NCBI RefSeq assembly: GCF_009914055.1
Contig: NZ_CP028271.1
Location: 2,914,001 to 2,978,000 of the forward strand
Source: Mixta intestinalis
GTDB lineage: Bacteria; Pseudomonadota; Gammaproteobacteria; Enterobacterales; Enterobacteriaceae
Direction: 5' to 3'
DNA: 64,000 nucleotides
Below are positions 35,404-44,897 of this stretch, one piece after another. The notes beneath the pieces are model-generated. The model was given only the letters and a program-made list of their open reading frames with translations, was not told the DNA's origin and made no database searches. Both the position numbers and the translations under genes were made by a program. Within the stretch, counting starts at the first letter, position 1. Each line of letters begins with the position of its first letter.

Positions 35404-35766
35404 AACGCCTCTCCTGTTAAACGCGACGTTAATCAATTGTGGCAAAAGTAAATAACTTTGCAATCAAAATCCTGTCGCCCACCTCACATAACTTGCTAAT
35501 AAATAAGACTTAACTCAAATTACCATGCAAGTATTTGCGCTGTTACTCAAAGAATCACCGTCGCCGATGATCGCGCTATTCAGGTAGTACGCTTTTCAGC
35601 ATGGGTTTCATCAGGTAAGGTGACATTTATTGCCCTTTTTATCGCTCATCGTTAGCGCATTGTTACCAACTGTTATAGTTTTTTTATCAGAATCTGTTTC
35701 TGTCCCTCCTTGCTACACTCATGGTTTAATTATTTTATCGTTGGCTTCAATGACCGAGGTAAAACA
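35404..35766. other. Divergent intergenic region between the cupin gene and ylaC
   Basis: About 360 bases that must hold two divergent promoters. ylaC has GAGG 8 bases before its ATG. No regulator site stands out. Confidence 0.4.
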
Positions 35767-36249
35767 ATGGATGCCATCAAACAGATTATGCTGCGTGAAA
35801 TTGACACGCTGAACCGCGAAGAGCTGCGCGATAACAAACCGCGCTTTAGCTTTAACTTTCTGAAGACACATCCGGGGCTGTGGCTGACGATGTATGTCTG
35901 CTACGGGCTGTGCGTGGCGCTGATCTTCACCACCGACTATCTTGGCTGGCCCGCCTTCTGGGGCGCTACCCTGTTTGTGCTGCTGATGAGCTTTCTGATG
36001 CTGCTGGATATCAATCCGAAGTATCGCTTCGAGGATATTGATACGCTGGATCTGCGCGTCTGCTATAACGGCGAGTGGTATTACGTGCGCACGCTGTCAG
36101 AAGCCGCAGTTAACGATATTCTTAATCACCCTTCTACCCCTGAGCATGTCAAGGCAGGCATTCAGAAGCTGCTGTCGCTGAAGGGTGAAGTAGATTTCTA
36201 CGATGTTTATCATCTTACCTGGGGCAATAAACCCGCCGCCGCCGTCTGA
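35767..36249 (+). CDS. ylaC: YlaC family inner-membrane protein
   Basis: A 160-residue protein that closely follows E. coli YlaC: RDNKPRFSFNFLKTHPGLWLTMY at the N-terminus, two membrane helices at about residues 35-80, then YRFEDIDTLDLRVCYNGEWY and a cytoplasmic tail. The function is unknown. ATG 35767 is chosen for its Shine-Dalgarno sequence and its match to the family start; the frame upstream is not conserved. Confidence 0.9.
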   Translation: MDAIKQIMLREIDTLNREELRDNKPRFSFNFLKTHPGLWLTMYVCYGLCVALIFTTDYLGWPAFWGATLFVLLMSFLMLLDINPKYRFEDIDTLDLRVCYNGEWYYVRTLSEAAVNDILNHPSTPEHVKAGIQKLLSLKGEVDFYDVYHLTWGNKPAAAV

Positions 36250-36289
36250 TCGCTGTCGGCAGACGTCGCTGTTAAAGGCGTTTGCCGCT

Positions 36290-37699
36290 TCACATCATAT
36301 CGGCAATCAGCGCGCCCAGCCGGGCTATCGCTGCTTCCATCGCATCATCCCACCGCCAGGCCGTATTAAAGCGAAAGTAATTGGCATACTGCTGCCCCGA
36401 CGAGAACATGCTGCCCGGCGCAATGCTGATGTTATGTTCCAGCGCCCGGTAATAAAGCTGAGTGGCGTTAACCTGGCGCGGTAGCTCAATCCATAAAAAA
36501 TAGCCGCCGCGCGAATCATTGATTCTGGCACCGCACGGCAAATGGCGCTTCAGCGACTGACGCGCCAGATTTTTACGTTGCTCCAGCACCTGACGCAGCC
36601 TGCGCAGATGGCTGTCATAGCTGCGCGTGCCGAGGTAATTCGCCAGCGCCAGCTGCATCGGCGCACTGGTGGCGATGGTGCTCATTAGCTGTAGCCGCTG
36701 AATACGCAGCGCCTGTTTCCCCGCCGCCACCCAGCCTACGCGAAAGCCCGCTACCAGATTCTTCGAGAAAGAAGAGCAATGCAGCACGTTGCCCTGGCGA
36801 TCGAACGCTTTCGCCGGTAGCGGTTTGTCGGCACCGAAATAAATCTCGCTGTAAACGTCATCTTCGATCAGCACAACGTTGTGTTCCGCCAGCAGGTTAA
36901 CCAGCATTTTTTTCTTCTCGCGGCTCAGGGTGAAACCTACCGGGTTCTGCTGATTGGTCATCAGCCAGCACGCTTTTACCGGCCAGCGCTGTAGCGCCTG
37001 CTCCAGCTCGTTAAGATCCATGCCGTGTTGCGGATCGGTAGCGATCGCTACCGCCTTCAGCTTCAGCCGCTCGATTGCCTGTAGCGCACCATAAAACGTC
37101 GGGTTCTCGATAATTACCCAGTCGCCCGGTTCGGTTACCGCCTGCAGGCTCAGGCTGAGCGCTTCCATCGCGCCGTTGGTGATAACAATCTCATCCGGCG
37201 AAACGGTAATGCCCTGCTGGGCGTAGCGGCGCGCCAGCGTTTTACGCAGCGCCTCATTGCCCGGCGGCAGGTTATTGATCGCATCGCCCGGCGTCAGGCT
37301 GTGGGAAACATGATTCAGGGCGCGCATCAGCTGCCGCTGTGGAAACAGCTCCGGATCGGGGAAAGCGGAGCCGAAAGGGATCGTCAGCGGATCGCGGCAG
37401 GCCTGCAACACGTCAAAGATAAAAGCGTTGATATCCACCGTCTCCGCCAGCTGCACTTTCTGATGCGTCACCGGCTGGCTGAGAAATTCGGTGCGGGGCG
37501 CGACGTAATAGCCCGACTGCGGGCGCGAGACGATTATTCCCTGGCTTTCCAGCACCTGATAGGCGTGCATTACGGTCATCAGGCTCATACCGCTCAGGCT
37601 AACCTGATCGCGCAGCGAGGGCAGCTTTTCGCCCGGCTGCCAGACTTCGGCATCGATTTGCGCCTGAATTTGCTCCACCAGCTGAAGATATTTCGCCAT
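36290..37699 (-). CDS. ydcR: MocR/PdxR-type GntR regulator with aminotransferase domain, YdcR-like
   Basis: A 469-residue regulator with an N-terminal GntR winged helix (AKYLQLVEQIQAQIDAEVWQ and LPSLRDQVSLSGMS) fused to a class I aminotransferase-like domain. PLP binding residues are seen: NPTFYGAL, LIEDDVYSE and the Schiff-base Lys in SSFSKNLVAGFRVGW. The HTH and linker are very close to E. coli YdcR. The target and effector are unknown; no vitamin B6 or amino acid gene is adjacent. It converges with ylaC. Confidence 0.85.
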   Translation of the reverse strand: MAKYLQLVEQIQAQIDAEVWQPGEKLPSLRDQVSLSGMSLMTVMHAYQVLESQGIIVSRPQSGYYVAPRTEFLSQPVTHQKVQLAETVDINAFIFDVLQACRDPLTIPFGSAFPDPELFPQRQLMRALNHVSHSLTPGDAINNLPPGNEALRKTLARRYAQQGITVSPDEIVITNGAMEALSLSLQAVTEPGDWVIIENPTFYGALQAIERLKLKAVAIATDPQHGMDLNELEQALQRWPVKACWLMTNQQNPVGFTLSREKKKMLVNLLAEHNVVLIEDDVYSEIYFGADKPLPAKAFDRQGNVLHCSSFSKNLVAGFRVGWVAAGKQALRIQRLQLMSTIATSAPMQLALANYLGTRSYDSHLRRLRQVLEQRKNLARQSLKRHLPCGARINDSRGGYFLWIELPRQVNATQLYYRALEHNISIAPGSMFSSGQQYANYFRFNTAWRWDDAMEAAIARLGALIADMM

Positions 37700-37802
37700 A
37701 GACTGTTACAGGTCCTTAATAAAATGCTGACGGCTATTATAGTTTGTCGGCCAGAGGAGGGATACGGCCCCGCCCGGTTTCTTCCGGCGGCGGGACGTCA
37801 GG

Positions 37803-39887
37803 TCAGGCAACCGGCTGATGCGTCTCGGTCTGAATAAACTCTTTCAGCTCATCAATACGCTCTGGCGGGATCGGTCTGCCCAACAGATAACCCTGAAGGC
37901 TGTTACAGCCGAGGTTAGTGAGGAAGTTTTGCTGCTCCGGCGTTTCTACTCCTTCAGCCACCACCTTCAGATTAAGCGATTTCGCCAGCGCGACAATCGC
38001 TGAAACGATGGTGGCATCACCGCTGTTTTCACGCAGTTCGTTCACAAAGGCACGATCGATCTTCAGTTCGCTGGCGGGCAAACGCTTCAGGTAAAGCAGG
38101 CTGGAGTAACCGGTGCCGAAGTCATCGATCGAGGCGCGCACGCCAAGATCGGTTAACGCGGTCAGGATACGCACGCTTTCATCGGGATTGCGCATCGCCG
38201 TGGTTTCGGTCACCTCCAGCGTCAAAAAGCGCGGCGGTATCTGGTGTTTCTCCAGCGCGGTAATCACCGTATCCACCAGGCTACTCTGCTCAAACTGCAA
38301 CGCTGACAGATTAACCGCCACCGACCAGTTTTCGTGCCCCTGCTGGTGCCAGCAGCGCAGCTGGCGGCACGCTTCATTGATCACCCAGTTACCGACATGA
38401 ATAATCAGGCCGCTTTTTTCCGCCAGCGGCAGGAAAATATCGGGCGGTAGCAGGCCGCGCTGAGGATGCTGCCAGCGCAGCAGCGCCTCCAGGCCAACAA
38501 TCGGGCCGCTCGGCGCGGTATACTTTGGCTGATAGAACAGCCGCAGCTCATCACGCTCCAGCGCCAGCCAGAGATCGTTCACCAGTTGCAGCTGGCTTTG
38601 CGCCATGGTGTTCATCGAGCGCTGGAAAAAGTTATAGCCGTTACGTCCGTTGTTTTTGGTGTGATACATCGCCGCATCGGCGTTAAACATCAGCTCACGC
38701 TCATCGACACCGTCGCCGGGATAGACCGCAATACCGATGCTAAGCGACACCATCAGCTCGTAGCGTGAAAGGGTGAAGGGTTTTTCAATCTGCTTAACCA
38801 GCGCATCCGCAATAGTTGCCGCGTCGTTAGGATCGTCAATCTCGGTGAGCAGCACAAACTCGTCGCCGCCCAGTCGCGCCAGCGTATAATGCCCGGTCAT
38901 ACTGGCGGTCATGCGTTCCGTCACCGCCACCAGCAGGCTATCGCCAATATGATGCCCAAAAGCGTCATTAACCGCCTTGAAGCCGTCCAGATCCATGAAC
39001 ATCAGTGCAAATCGCGAGTTTTCCCGCGTGGCTTTGCTGATCGCCTGATCGAGACGATCTTCCAGCAGAATACGGTTCGGCAGGCGCGTCAGGTTATCAT
39101 GCAGCGCCAGCTGCGCCAGTTCGCGGTTAGCCTCCGCCAGCGACGAAGCCAGCATTGAGGTACGCGCCTGTAAACGCGCATCCAGCATCGATACCAACAG
39201 AGTGATACCAAGAATCGACAGCGTGACCACCGCTACCAGAATCGCCAGCCAGTTGCTGTCCACGCCGTGTGCCATCGCGTGCCCCGCCGCCGGAAAGCTG
39301 GCGGCGGCCATGCCGGTGTAGTGCATACCGGCGATAGCGAATCCCATCACCACCGCCGCGCCCGCACGTAACAGCGTCAACCTGCCCGGCCCCTGACGTA
39401 GCTGAAAAGCCAGCCACAGCGCGGTGCCTGACGCCAGCAGCGCAATCACAATCGAAAGTGCGATCCAGCGCCAGTCCCAGACAATGCCCGGACTGAACAT
39501 CAGCGCCGCCATACCGGTATAGTGCATCGCCACCACGCCGCTACCGAGCACCAGAGCCCCGTAGCCCAGCCGCAGCCAGTGCAGCTCATCAAAGCAAACG
39601 ATCCATAACGCAAATATTGAAGCTGCAATAGCGATCAGCATGGATAGCAGTGTAAGCATACCGCTGTAGCTCATCATCATCGGCATATTCATCGCAAGCA
39701 TGCCGATAAAGTGCATCGCCCAGATACCGATACCCATCGAGAAACCGCCGCCGCCCAGCCAGACGAGCGCGGCTTTGCCGGTGCTGGTGACAACGCGTCC
39801 GGCCATATCTAACGCGGTGTAGGAGGCCAAAAAAGCCACGATGATGGACACAATGACCATGATCGTATCGTAGGAAGTTGCCAGCAT
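37803..39887 (-). CDS. MHYT-GGDEF-EAL membrane c-di-GMP protein
   Basis: A 694-residue inner-membrane protein. The N-terminal 240 residues hold about seven helices with MHYT-type repeats: AMHFIGMLAM, AMHYTGMAA and GMHYTGMAA, the proposed copper-binding sensor for O2, CO or NO. GGDEF (LARLGGDEFVLL) and EAL (GLEALLRW, DDFGTGYSSLLYL) sites look intact. ATG 39887 follows AGGAA by 5 bases; a TTG at 39902 is possible but less likely. It is monocistronic and lies upstream of the Csu pilus operon on the other strand. Confidence 0.9.
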   Translation of the reverse strand: MLATSYDTIMVIVSIIVAFLASYTALDMAGRVVTSTGKAALVWLGGGGFSMGIGIWAMHFIGMLAMNMPMMMSYSGMLTLLSMLIAIAASIFALWIVCFDELHWLRLGYGALVLGSGVVAMHYTGMAALMFSPGIVWDWRWIALSIVIALLASGTALWLAFQLRQGPGRLTLLRAGAAVVMGFAIAGMHYTGMAAASFPAAGHAMAHGVDSNWLAILVAVVTLSILGITLLVSMLDARLQARTSMLASSLAEANRELAQLALHDNLTRLPNRILLEDRLDQAISKATRENSRFALMFMDLDGFKAVNDAFGHHIGDSLLVAVTERMTASMTGHYTLARLGGDEFVLLTEIDDPNDAATIADALVKQIEKPFTLSRYELMVSLSIGIAVYPGDGVDERELMFNADAAMYHTKNNGRNGYNFFQRSMNTMAQSQLQLVNDLWLALERDELRLFYQPKYTAPSGPIVGLEALLRWQHPQRGLLPPDIFLPLAEKSGLIIHVGNWVINEACRQLRCWHQQGHENWSVAVNLSALQFEQSSLVDTVITALEKHQIPPRFLTLEVTETTAMRNPDESVRILTALTDLGVRASIDDFGTGYSSLLYLKRLPASELKIDRAFVNELRENSGDATIVSAIVALAKSLNLKVVAEGVETPEQQNFLTNLGCNSLQGYLLGRPIPPERIDELKEFIQTETHQPVA

Positions 39888-40368
39888 AAAGATTCCTGCC
39901 AATTAGCGCCTGCATCAACGCGCTGAAATTAAAAGAATAAAAGTGCAAGGTGAAGATGGCCTTTAACGGCTAAATTATCGGCAAACCGACCGCAATGCTT
40001 ATCGTCGCCTTGATGAATAAAAGCGATTGCCTCGAGCAACAAAACTGATTCCCGTTTCTGTGCTTCGCAAATTTAATGCGCTGCCTCGCCGCCAAAACAT
40101 AAATTTTATTTTTATTTTTTTCTGCCGTTCGCTTTTTGCGCTACCGCAATTTTATGACGCTATTTAATGCTGAAAAGATTAAAAATTTTGACGCCAGCAC
40201 GCCCGTTTTCGTCAGATAACAGCGCCAGAATAAACTGCATAAAAATGCATTTTCAGGCGGTCAAAAAAGAGAATAGCATTGTCTCTGATTTCAGCGTCTT
40301 GTTACAACCACGATCGTTGCCGTTTGCTTCATCATTGCTGAGAAAGGCGATACTGCTGGAGTGATATG

Positions 40369-40422
40369 ATGAGGAAGATACTTTTAGATAAATTTTTAAC
40401 TTTGTATTTACCGCTTTGCTAA
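40369..40422 (+). CDS. Possible 17-residue leader peptide of the pilus operon
   Basis: The frame starting at ATG 40369 (or 40366) encodes MRKILLDKFLTLYLPLC. Six of 17 residues are Leu, encoded by the low-usage codons CTT, TTA and TTG. GGAG lies 7 bases before ATG 40369. A terminator-like hairpin follows 51 bases after the stop. Leader-peptide attenuation is a hypothesis; the frame is short and could be chance. Confidence 0.35.
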   Translation: MRKILLDKFLTLYLPLC

Positions 40423-40473
40423 CGGCTGTTATATAGTAAAGAAAGGTAACACAGATGCACTAAAATCAAATCT

Positions 40474-40500
40474 GCGCAGGCTGTAGATGCGCCTTTTTTT
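40474..40500 (+). terminator. Terminator-like hairpin in the pilus leader
   Basis: GCGCA (40474-40478), a 9-base loop, TGCGC (40488-40492), then C and seven Ts. An alternative pairing CAGAT/ATCTG just upstream overlaps its 5' side and could act as an antiterminator. It lies in front of the pilus genes, not behind a known gene, which fits an attenuator. Confidence 0.5.
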
Positions 40501-40600
40501 ACGTTTTTCTTAACTTTTTCATCGTGACTTTTGGGTAACGCTCTTTACTGAACACCAGGTGATAACGCTTATACGCCATCGCTATCAGTAAGGAATATTT

Positions 40601-41170
40601 ATGAAAAAAAGATTTTTGTTGGTTGCTGCCAGTTGCGCGCTTCCGCTACTCGCTGCGCCGTCTTTCGCCGCCACCACTACCGGCACGATTAACGCCACCC
40701 TGACGTTAACCACCGGCTGCCTGGTTAACGGTCAGCCCGGCACGACGGGCGTTAACTTTGGTACGTTGAACTTTGGTAGCAGCGCTGCCACCTTTGACAC
40801 CCTGAATGCAACGCTGGTAGGTGCGGCGGGCACCGGTATCTACGTACGCTGCACGACCGGTCAGGCTTATAACGTTCAGGTTACCAGCAGCAACGCCGCA
40901 CCAGCGACGGTTTACGGCGAGGTTACCGGCCAGCCACGTTACCTGCTACTCGGTGCCGACAATACCCGAGGCATCGCCTACACCCTCTACAGCGACGCTG
41001 GCTTTACCAACGCTATCGCTAACAACACCAACCTGCCTGCAACCGGCACCGCCAATCCCACGCTGGGCGACAACTATCAAATTTTCGGACGCATCACCGG
41101 CGGCGGCTTTAACGCCACGATCCCGGCGGGCACCTATACCGACACTATTAGCGTTGCGGTGAACTACTAA
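40601..41170 (+). CDS. Csu-type pilus major subunit (spore coat U domain)
   Basis: A 189-residue secreted subunit with a signal peptide ending at SFAA and one SCPU (spore coat U) domain with a Cys pair (GCLVNG and VRCTTG) typical of archaic chaperone-usher pilins. It corresponds in position to csuA/B of Acinetobacter, the main rod subunit. First gene of a five-gene operon, AAGGAATATTT before the ATG. The C-terminus ends in the alternating hydrophobic strand SVAVNY used for chaperone binding. Confidence 0.88.
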   Translation: MKKRFLLVAASCALPLLAAPSFAATTTGTINATLTLTTGCLVNGQPGTTGVNFGTLNFGSSAATFDTLNATLVGAAGTGIYVRCTTGQAYNVQVTSSNAAPATVYGEVTGQPRYLLLGADNTRGIAYTLYSDAGFTNAIANNTNLPATGTANPTLGDNYQIFGRITGGGFNATIPAGTYTDTISVAVNY

Positions 41171-41192
41171 CGTCGCGCGCAGGGAAAGCCAG

Positions 41193-41714
41193 GTGCCGGA
41201 ACAAAGGCTGCGCACGCTGAGGCGTTACGTCCCGCTGCTGCTGTTAATCGGTCACAGCGCGCTGGCGCTGCCGACGCAAACCTTTCAGGTCAGCGCTGCG
41301 GTTGTGGCGGGCTGCGTGATCTCCGGCAGCAATACCGGCGTCTTCGGCTCGCTTAACTTTGGCACCCGCTCTGGCGTGGAGACGGCCAGCGTCGGTGCCA
41401 GCTATGTACAGAGCAGCGCTATCACCATTGCCTGTACGCCAGGCACCACGCTAAACATGAGCATTAATGGCGGCAGTAACTACACCACCACGCGCAACCT
41501 GAAGCTGGCTAATGGAAGCAACACGGTAGCCTACCGGCTGTTTACCAATGCCAACTACAGCGCCGCCAGTGAAATTCCGGTGAGCCAGAACGTAGCGCTG
41601 AGTTACAGCAACGCCAACAACATTATTTTGCCGATTTATGGCCTCTTACAGCTTAGCGGCGCCCAGCGCGCCGGTGTTTACAACGATACCCTGACGGTGA
41701 CGCTGGGCTGGTAA
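41193..41714 (+). CDS. Csu-type pilus minor subunit (spore coat U domain)
   Basis: A 173-residue SCPU-domain subunit with an N-terminal signal (about residues 12-27). Cys residues in AGCVISG and IACTPG form the expected disulfide, and GSLNFGTRSG is a common SCPU segment. It starts with GTG at 41193, 6-8 bases after AGGGAAAG. It resembles csuA or csuB, but which one cannot be decided. It is 22 bases after the major subunit. Confidence 0.85.
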   Translation: MPEQRLRTLRRYVPLLLLIGHSALALPTQTFQVSAAVVAGCVISGSNTGVFGSLNFGTRSGVETASVGASYVQSSAITIACTPGTTLNMSINGGSNYTTTRNLKLANGSNTVAYRLFTNANYSAASEIPVSQNVALSYSNANNIILPIYGLLQLSGAQRAGVYNDTLTVTLGW

Positions 41715-41735
41715 TACATAATAAGGACATCGGGT

Positions 41736-42440
41736 ATGACTCGCCTTAATACGCTTATTCTGGCGTTTTTCACCGCGTTAACGCTTCCTGCTTACGCCGC
41801 CAATTCGGTGATGATCTGGCCCATCGATCCGAAAATTATCAGTGAGGATAAAGCCAGCGAACTCTGGCTGGAGAATCACGGCAACAGTACCACGCTGATG
41901 CAGGTGCGCATTTTCGCCTGGCAGCAAATTTCGGGACGAGAACAGTATCAGACGCAGCAACAGGTGGTTGCCAGCCCACCGATAGTACGCATCGAACCGG
42001 GCCAGAAACAGCTGGTGCGCCTGATTAAGCAAAGCGCGCCCGCTGCCGGACAGGAGGCCGCCTATCGGGTGGTACTGGATGAGATCCCAACGCCGCAGCA
42101 GCCGGGCGAGAACCAGGCGGGCCTGCGTTTTCAGATGCGTTATTCAGTGCCGCTGTTTGTTTATGGCGATGGACTGACGGCAGATGCTCAGCCACAGCTT
42201 AGCTGGCATACGGTAAGCGAAGACGGTCAGCGCTGGTTGGAGATCGTCAACCACGGCGCGGTTCACGCGCGCCTCAGTAAAGCAACGCTAAACGGGCGCG
42301 AACTGAGCAGCGGGCTGTTTGGCTACGTGCTGGCTAACAGCAGCCATCGCTGGCCGCTTAACGCCTCCGTCTCTTCCGGCGCGGTACTGGCGGCAGACGT
42401 CAACAATCGTTCCTGGCGTAGCGCCAGCAGCACACGCTAA
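41736..42440 (+). CDS. Csu-type periplasmic pilus chaperone
   Basis: A 234-residue periplasmic PapD-like chaperone (CsuC counterpart) with a signal peptide ending PAYAA. The G1-strand hydrophobic motif region and the subunit-binding RIEPGQKQLVRLIK are visible, as is RVVLDEIPTP before the domain linker. It delivers subunits to the usher. It sits 21 bases after the minor subunit, and the usher ATG follows its stop by 3 bases. Confidence 0.9.
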   Translation: MTRLNTLILAFFTALTLPAYAANSVMIWPIDPKIISEDKASELWLENHGNSTTLMQVRIFAWQQISGREQYQTQQQVVASPPIVRIEPGQKQLVRLIKQSAPAAGQEAAYRVVLDEIPTPQQPGENQAGLRFQMRYSVPLFVYGDGLTADAQPQLSWHTVSEDGQRWLEIVNHGAVHARLSKATLNGRELSSGLFGYVLANSSHRWPLNASVSSGAVLAADVNNRSWRSASSTR

Positions 42441-42443
42441 GCC

Positions 42444-44897
42444 ATGCGCCCGCTTCCCTGGTCTGTGCTTCGCCGCTGTTCGCTGGCTATCGTCGGGCTG
42501 TGCGGCGGCCTGACCGCGCCCGATAGCGAGGCTGAAACCTTTTCTTCGCTGCCGCCGCCACCTACGCTGGCAACGACTCAGGACGAAAGCCAGCAGTATA
42601 TGCTGGGGCTGAGCGTTAACCAGCGGGAGAGCCAGCAGATCGTACCGGTCACCTTTCGCCACGGTCACTACTGGCTACGCGCTGCCGATCTACAGCAGGC
42701 GGGGATCCCGGCAGAAAAGCTCAGCGGCCCGGAAGTAGATGTTTCCGCCATGCCGCAGGTCGACGTGCGCTATGACAGCCAGCGCCAGCGCATATTGCTG
42801 ACCGTTCCCAGCGCCTGGCTGCCTGAACAAACCTTTGCCGGACGCGATAACACGCCGCGCTATCCGGGGCGCAGCAGTACCGGTGCCCTGCTTAACTACG
42901 ATGTCTACAGCAGCCATAACAGCCAGGCGGGGAGCCGACTCTCCGCCTGGAATGAGCTACGACTGTTTGGTGCGGCGGGACAATTCTCCTCCAACGGCGT
43001 CTGGCAGGAACAGCTCAGCGGCAACAGCAATACGCTTAACGATGGCTATATTCGCTACGACACCTGGTGGAGCTACGAGGATGAAGATCGCATCCTGAGC
43101 TGGCGCGTTGGCGATCTGGTTACCGATGCACTGAGCTGGAGCAGCAGCGTGCGCCTTGGCGGTATCCAGCTGGCACGCGATTTTAGCGTTCGTCCCGATA
43201 TTGTTACCTGGCCGCTGCCCAGCTTTGCCGGCCAGGCGGCGGTGCCCTCTACCGTCGATCTGTTCGTTAACGGTTATCAAACCAGCAGCAATCAGGTACA
43301 GCCCGGCCCCTGGTCAATGACCAATATGCCGTTCGTTAACGGCGCGGGGGATGCGGTAGTGGTGACCACCGATGCGGTAGGCCGCCGCGTCACTACCGCC
43401 CTGCCGTTTTACGTCTCCAGCGATCTGCTGAAGCCAGGCCTCTCCGATTACGCCTTTTCTGCCGGGGCGCTGCGCAATAACTACGGCCTTAAGAATTTCG
43501 ATTACGGCACCGGTGCCGCCAGCGGTTCCTGGCGCTACGGCGCTACCGACTGGCTGACGCTGGAAACCCATGCCGAAGGTGCCGATCGGCTGGCGCTGGG
43601 CGGCGGCGGTGCGCAGGTTAAGCTGGGCGCATTCGGTGTGGTAAATGGCGCGCTGGCGCAAAGCCGCATGAAAAACGACAGCGGTCAACAATACAGCTGG
43701 GGCTATCAGTACAACAATAGCTGGTTTAGTCTTGGCACCCAGCACGTTATCCGCAGCGCCGGTTTTGCCGATCTGGCGCTTTACACCATTCGCAGCAGCG
43801 ACGTTAACGACATCACCTGGTCGCTCAGCCGTCGCAGCGCGCAGTATAACGCCAGCGTCTCCCTCAACCATTTCGGCAACCTGGGCGCGGCCTTTATCGA
43901 TATCACCAGCGGCAGCGGCGATCGCACCCGGCTCTGGAATCTCTCCTGGAGTAAGAATACGTGGGGCAACAGCAGCCTGTACGTTGCCGCAACGCGTGAC
44001 GTCGGCAGCGGTGAATGGAGCGGTGCCATATCGCTGATTATTCCTTTCGGCGAACACGGTAGCGCCAGCCTGAACCTGGAACGTGACGCGCAGGGTCACG
44101 ATGCGCAGCGCGTTTATCTGTCCCGCTCGATGCCCAGCGACGGTGGCTTTGCCTGGGATGCCTCCTGGGCTAACCAGAGCAGCGGCGGCGACTACCGCCA
44201 GGGCAGCCTGCGCTGGCGCAATCAGAAAATTGACACCTCCGTCGGTTTCTATGGCGACAGCGATAACAGCACCGAGTGGGCGGATCTCGCGGGTTCGCTG
44301 GTGCTGATGGATCATCAGCTGCTTGCCGCAAATGAAGTCAACGATGCCTTTGTGCTGGTAAAAACCGGCTATCCGAACGTTACCGTGCGCTATGAGAATC
44401 AGGCGATGGGGCGTACCGATCGGGCGGGCTATCTGCTGGTTCCGCGTATCAGCTCTTACTATCCGGCGAAATATGATATCGATGCGCTCGATTTACCGCC
44501 TGATATGACCGCGTCACAGGTTGAGCAGCGCTTTGCCGTGAAACGTCAGAGCGGCTATCTGCTCGATTTCCCGGTAGAACCGCTGCGTGCCGCCAGCGTT
44601 ATTTTGCATGATGCGCAGGGAAATCCGCTGCCCGTCTCCAGCCAGGTGATACGTGCCGGACAGCCCGTGCAATATGTCGGCTGGGACGGCATCGCCTGGC
44701 TCGATGACTTAAAAAGCGAAAACGAAATGCAGGTGCTGACGCCGGACGGTCGCCGCTGTATGACGCATCTTTCCCTTAGTCAGGGACGCCCGGAAGCGCT
44801 GAAAGTGTATGGCCCGATCGTCTGCGTACTGCCGCAGGCGATGCATGGCGCGCCGGACAGCGTCTCCGCTAACTCCACCGCAGGAATTTTGCCATGA
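42444..44897 (+). CDS. Csu-type fimbrial usher
   Basis: An 817-residue outer-membrane usher (CsuD counterpart). It has an N-terminal signal and periplasmic domain (LGLSVNQRESQQIVPV), a 24-strand barrel with a plug (SPRTDIxT-like VDLFVNGYQ), and C-terminal domains with SRVRY-type MGRTDRAGYLLVP. The length fits the family. Its last codons overlap the tip-subunit ATG (ATGA at 44894), so translation is coupled. Confidence 0.92.
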   Translation: MRPLPWSVLRRCSLAIVGLCGGLTAPDSEAETFSSLPPPPTLATTQDESQQYMLGLSVNQRESQQIVPVTFRHGHYWLRAADLQQAGIPAEKLSGPEVDVSAMPQVDVRYDSQRQRILLTVPSAWLPEQTFAGRDNTPRYPGRSSTGALLNYDVYSSHNSQAGSRLSAWNELRLFGAAGQFSSNGVWQEQLSGNSNTLNDGYIRYDTWWSYEDEDRILSWRVGDLVTDALSWSSSVRLGGIQLARDFSVRPDIVTWPLPSFAGQAAVPSTVDLFVNGYQTSSNQVQPGPWSMTNMPFVNGAGDAVVVTTDAVGRRVTTALPFYVSSDLLKPGLSDYAFSAGALRNNYGLKNFDYGTGAASGSWRYGATDWLTLETHAEGADRLALGGGGAQVKLGAFGVVNGALAQSRMKNDSGQQYSWGYQYNNSWFSLGTQHVIRSAGFADLALYTIRSSDVNDITWSLSRRSAQYNASVSLNHFGNLGAAFIDITSGSGDRTRLWNLSWSKNTWGNSSLYVAATRDVGSGEWSGAISLIIPFGEHGSASLNLERDAQGHDAQRVYLSRSMPSDGGFAWDASWANQSSGGDYRQGSLRWRNQKIDTSVGFYGDSDNSTEWADLAGSLVLMDHQLLAANEVNDAFVLVKTGYPNVTVRYENQAMGRTDRAGYLLVPRISSYYPAKYDIDALDLPPDMTASQVEQRFAVKRQSGYLLDFPVEPLRAASVILHDAQGNPLPVSSQVIRAGQPVQYVGWDGIAWLDDLKSENEMQVLTPDGRRCMTHLSLSQGRPEALKVYGPIVCVLPQAMHGAPDSVSANSTAGILP

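Larger units (their letters stand above)
39888..40600. other. Long leader region of the Csu pilus operon
   Basis: About 710 bases between two divergent transcripts. The first 450 bases are AT-rich and show no gene. From 40358 there is a Shine-Dalgarno sequence, a short leader-like ORF, an AT-rich TATAGT element near 40431-40436, and a terminator-like hairpin at 40474-40500 that precedes the pilus gene by 100 bases. Confidence 0.5.

Noticed and set aside
40167..40364. 65-codon frame between the MHYT gene and the pilus operon
   Set aside because: No Shine-Dalgarno sequence, no family pattern, and it lies in an AT-rich non-coding stretch.
43314..44315. 333-codon open frame on the minus strand inside the usher gene
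   Set aside because: It is a shadow of the GC-rich usher reading frame; the usher protein on the plus strand is clearly conserved and complete.
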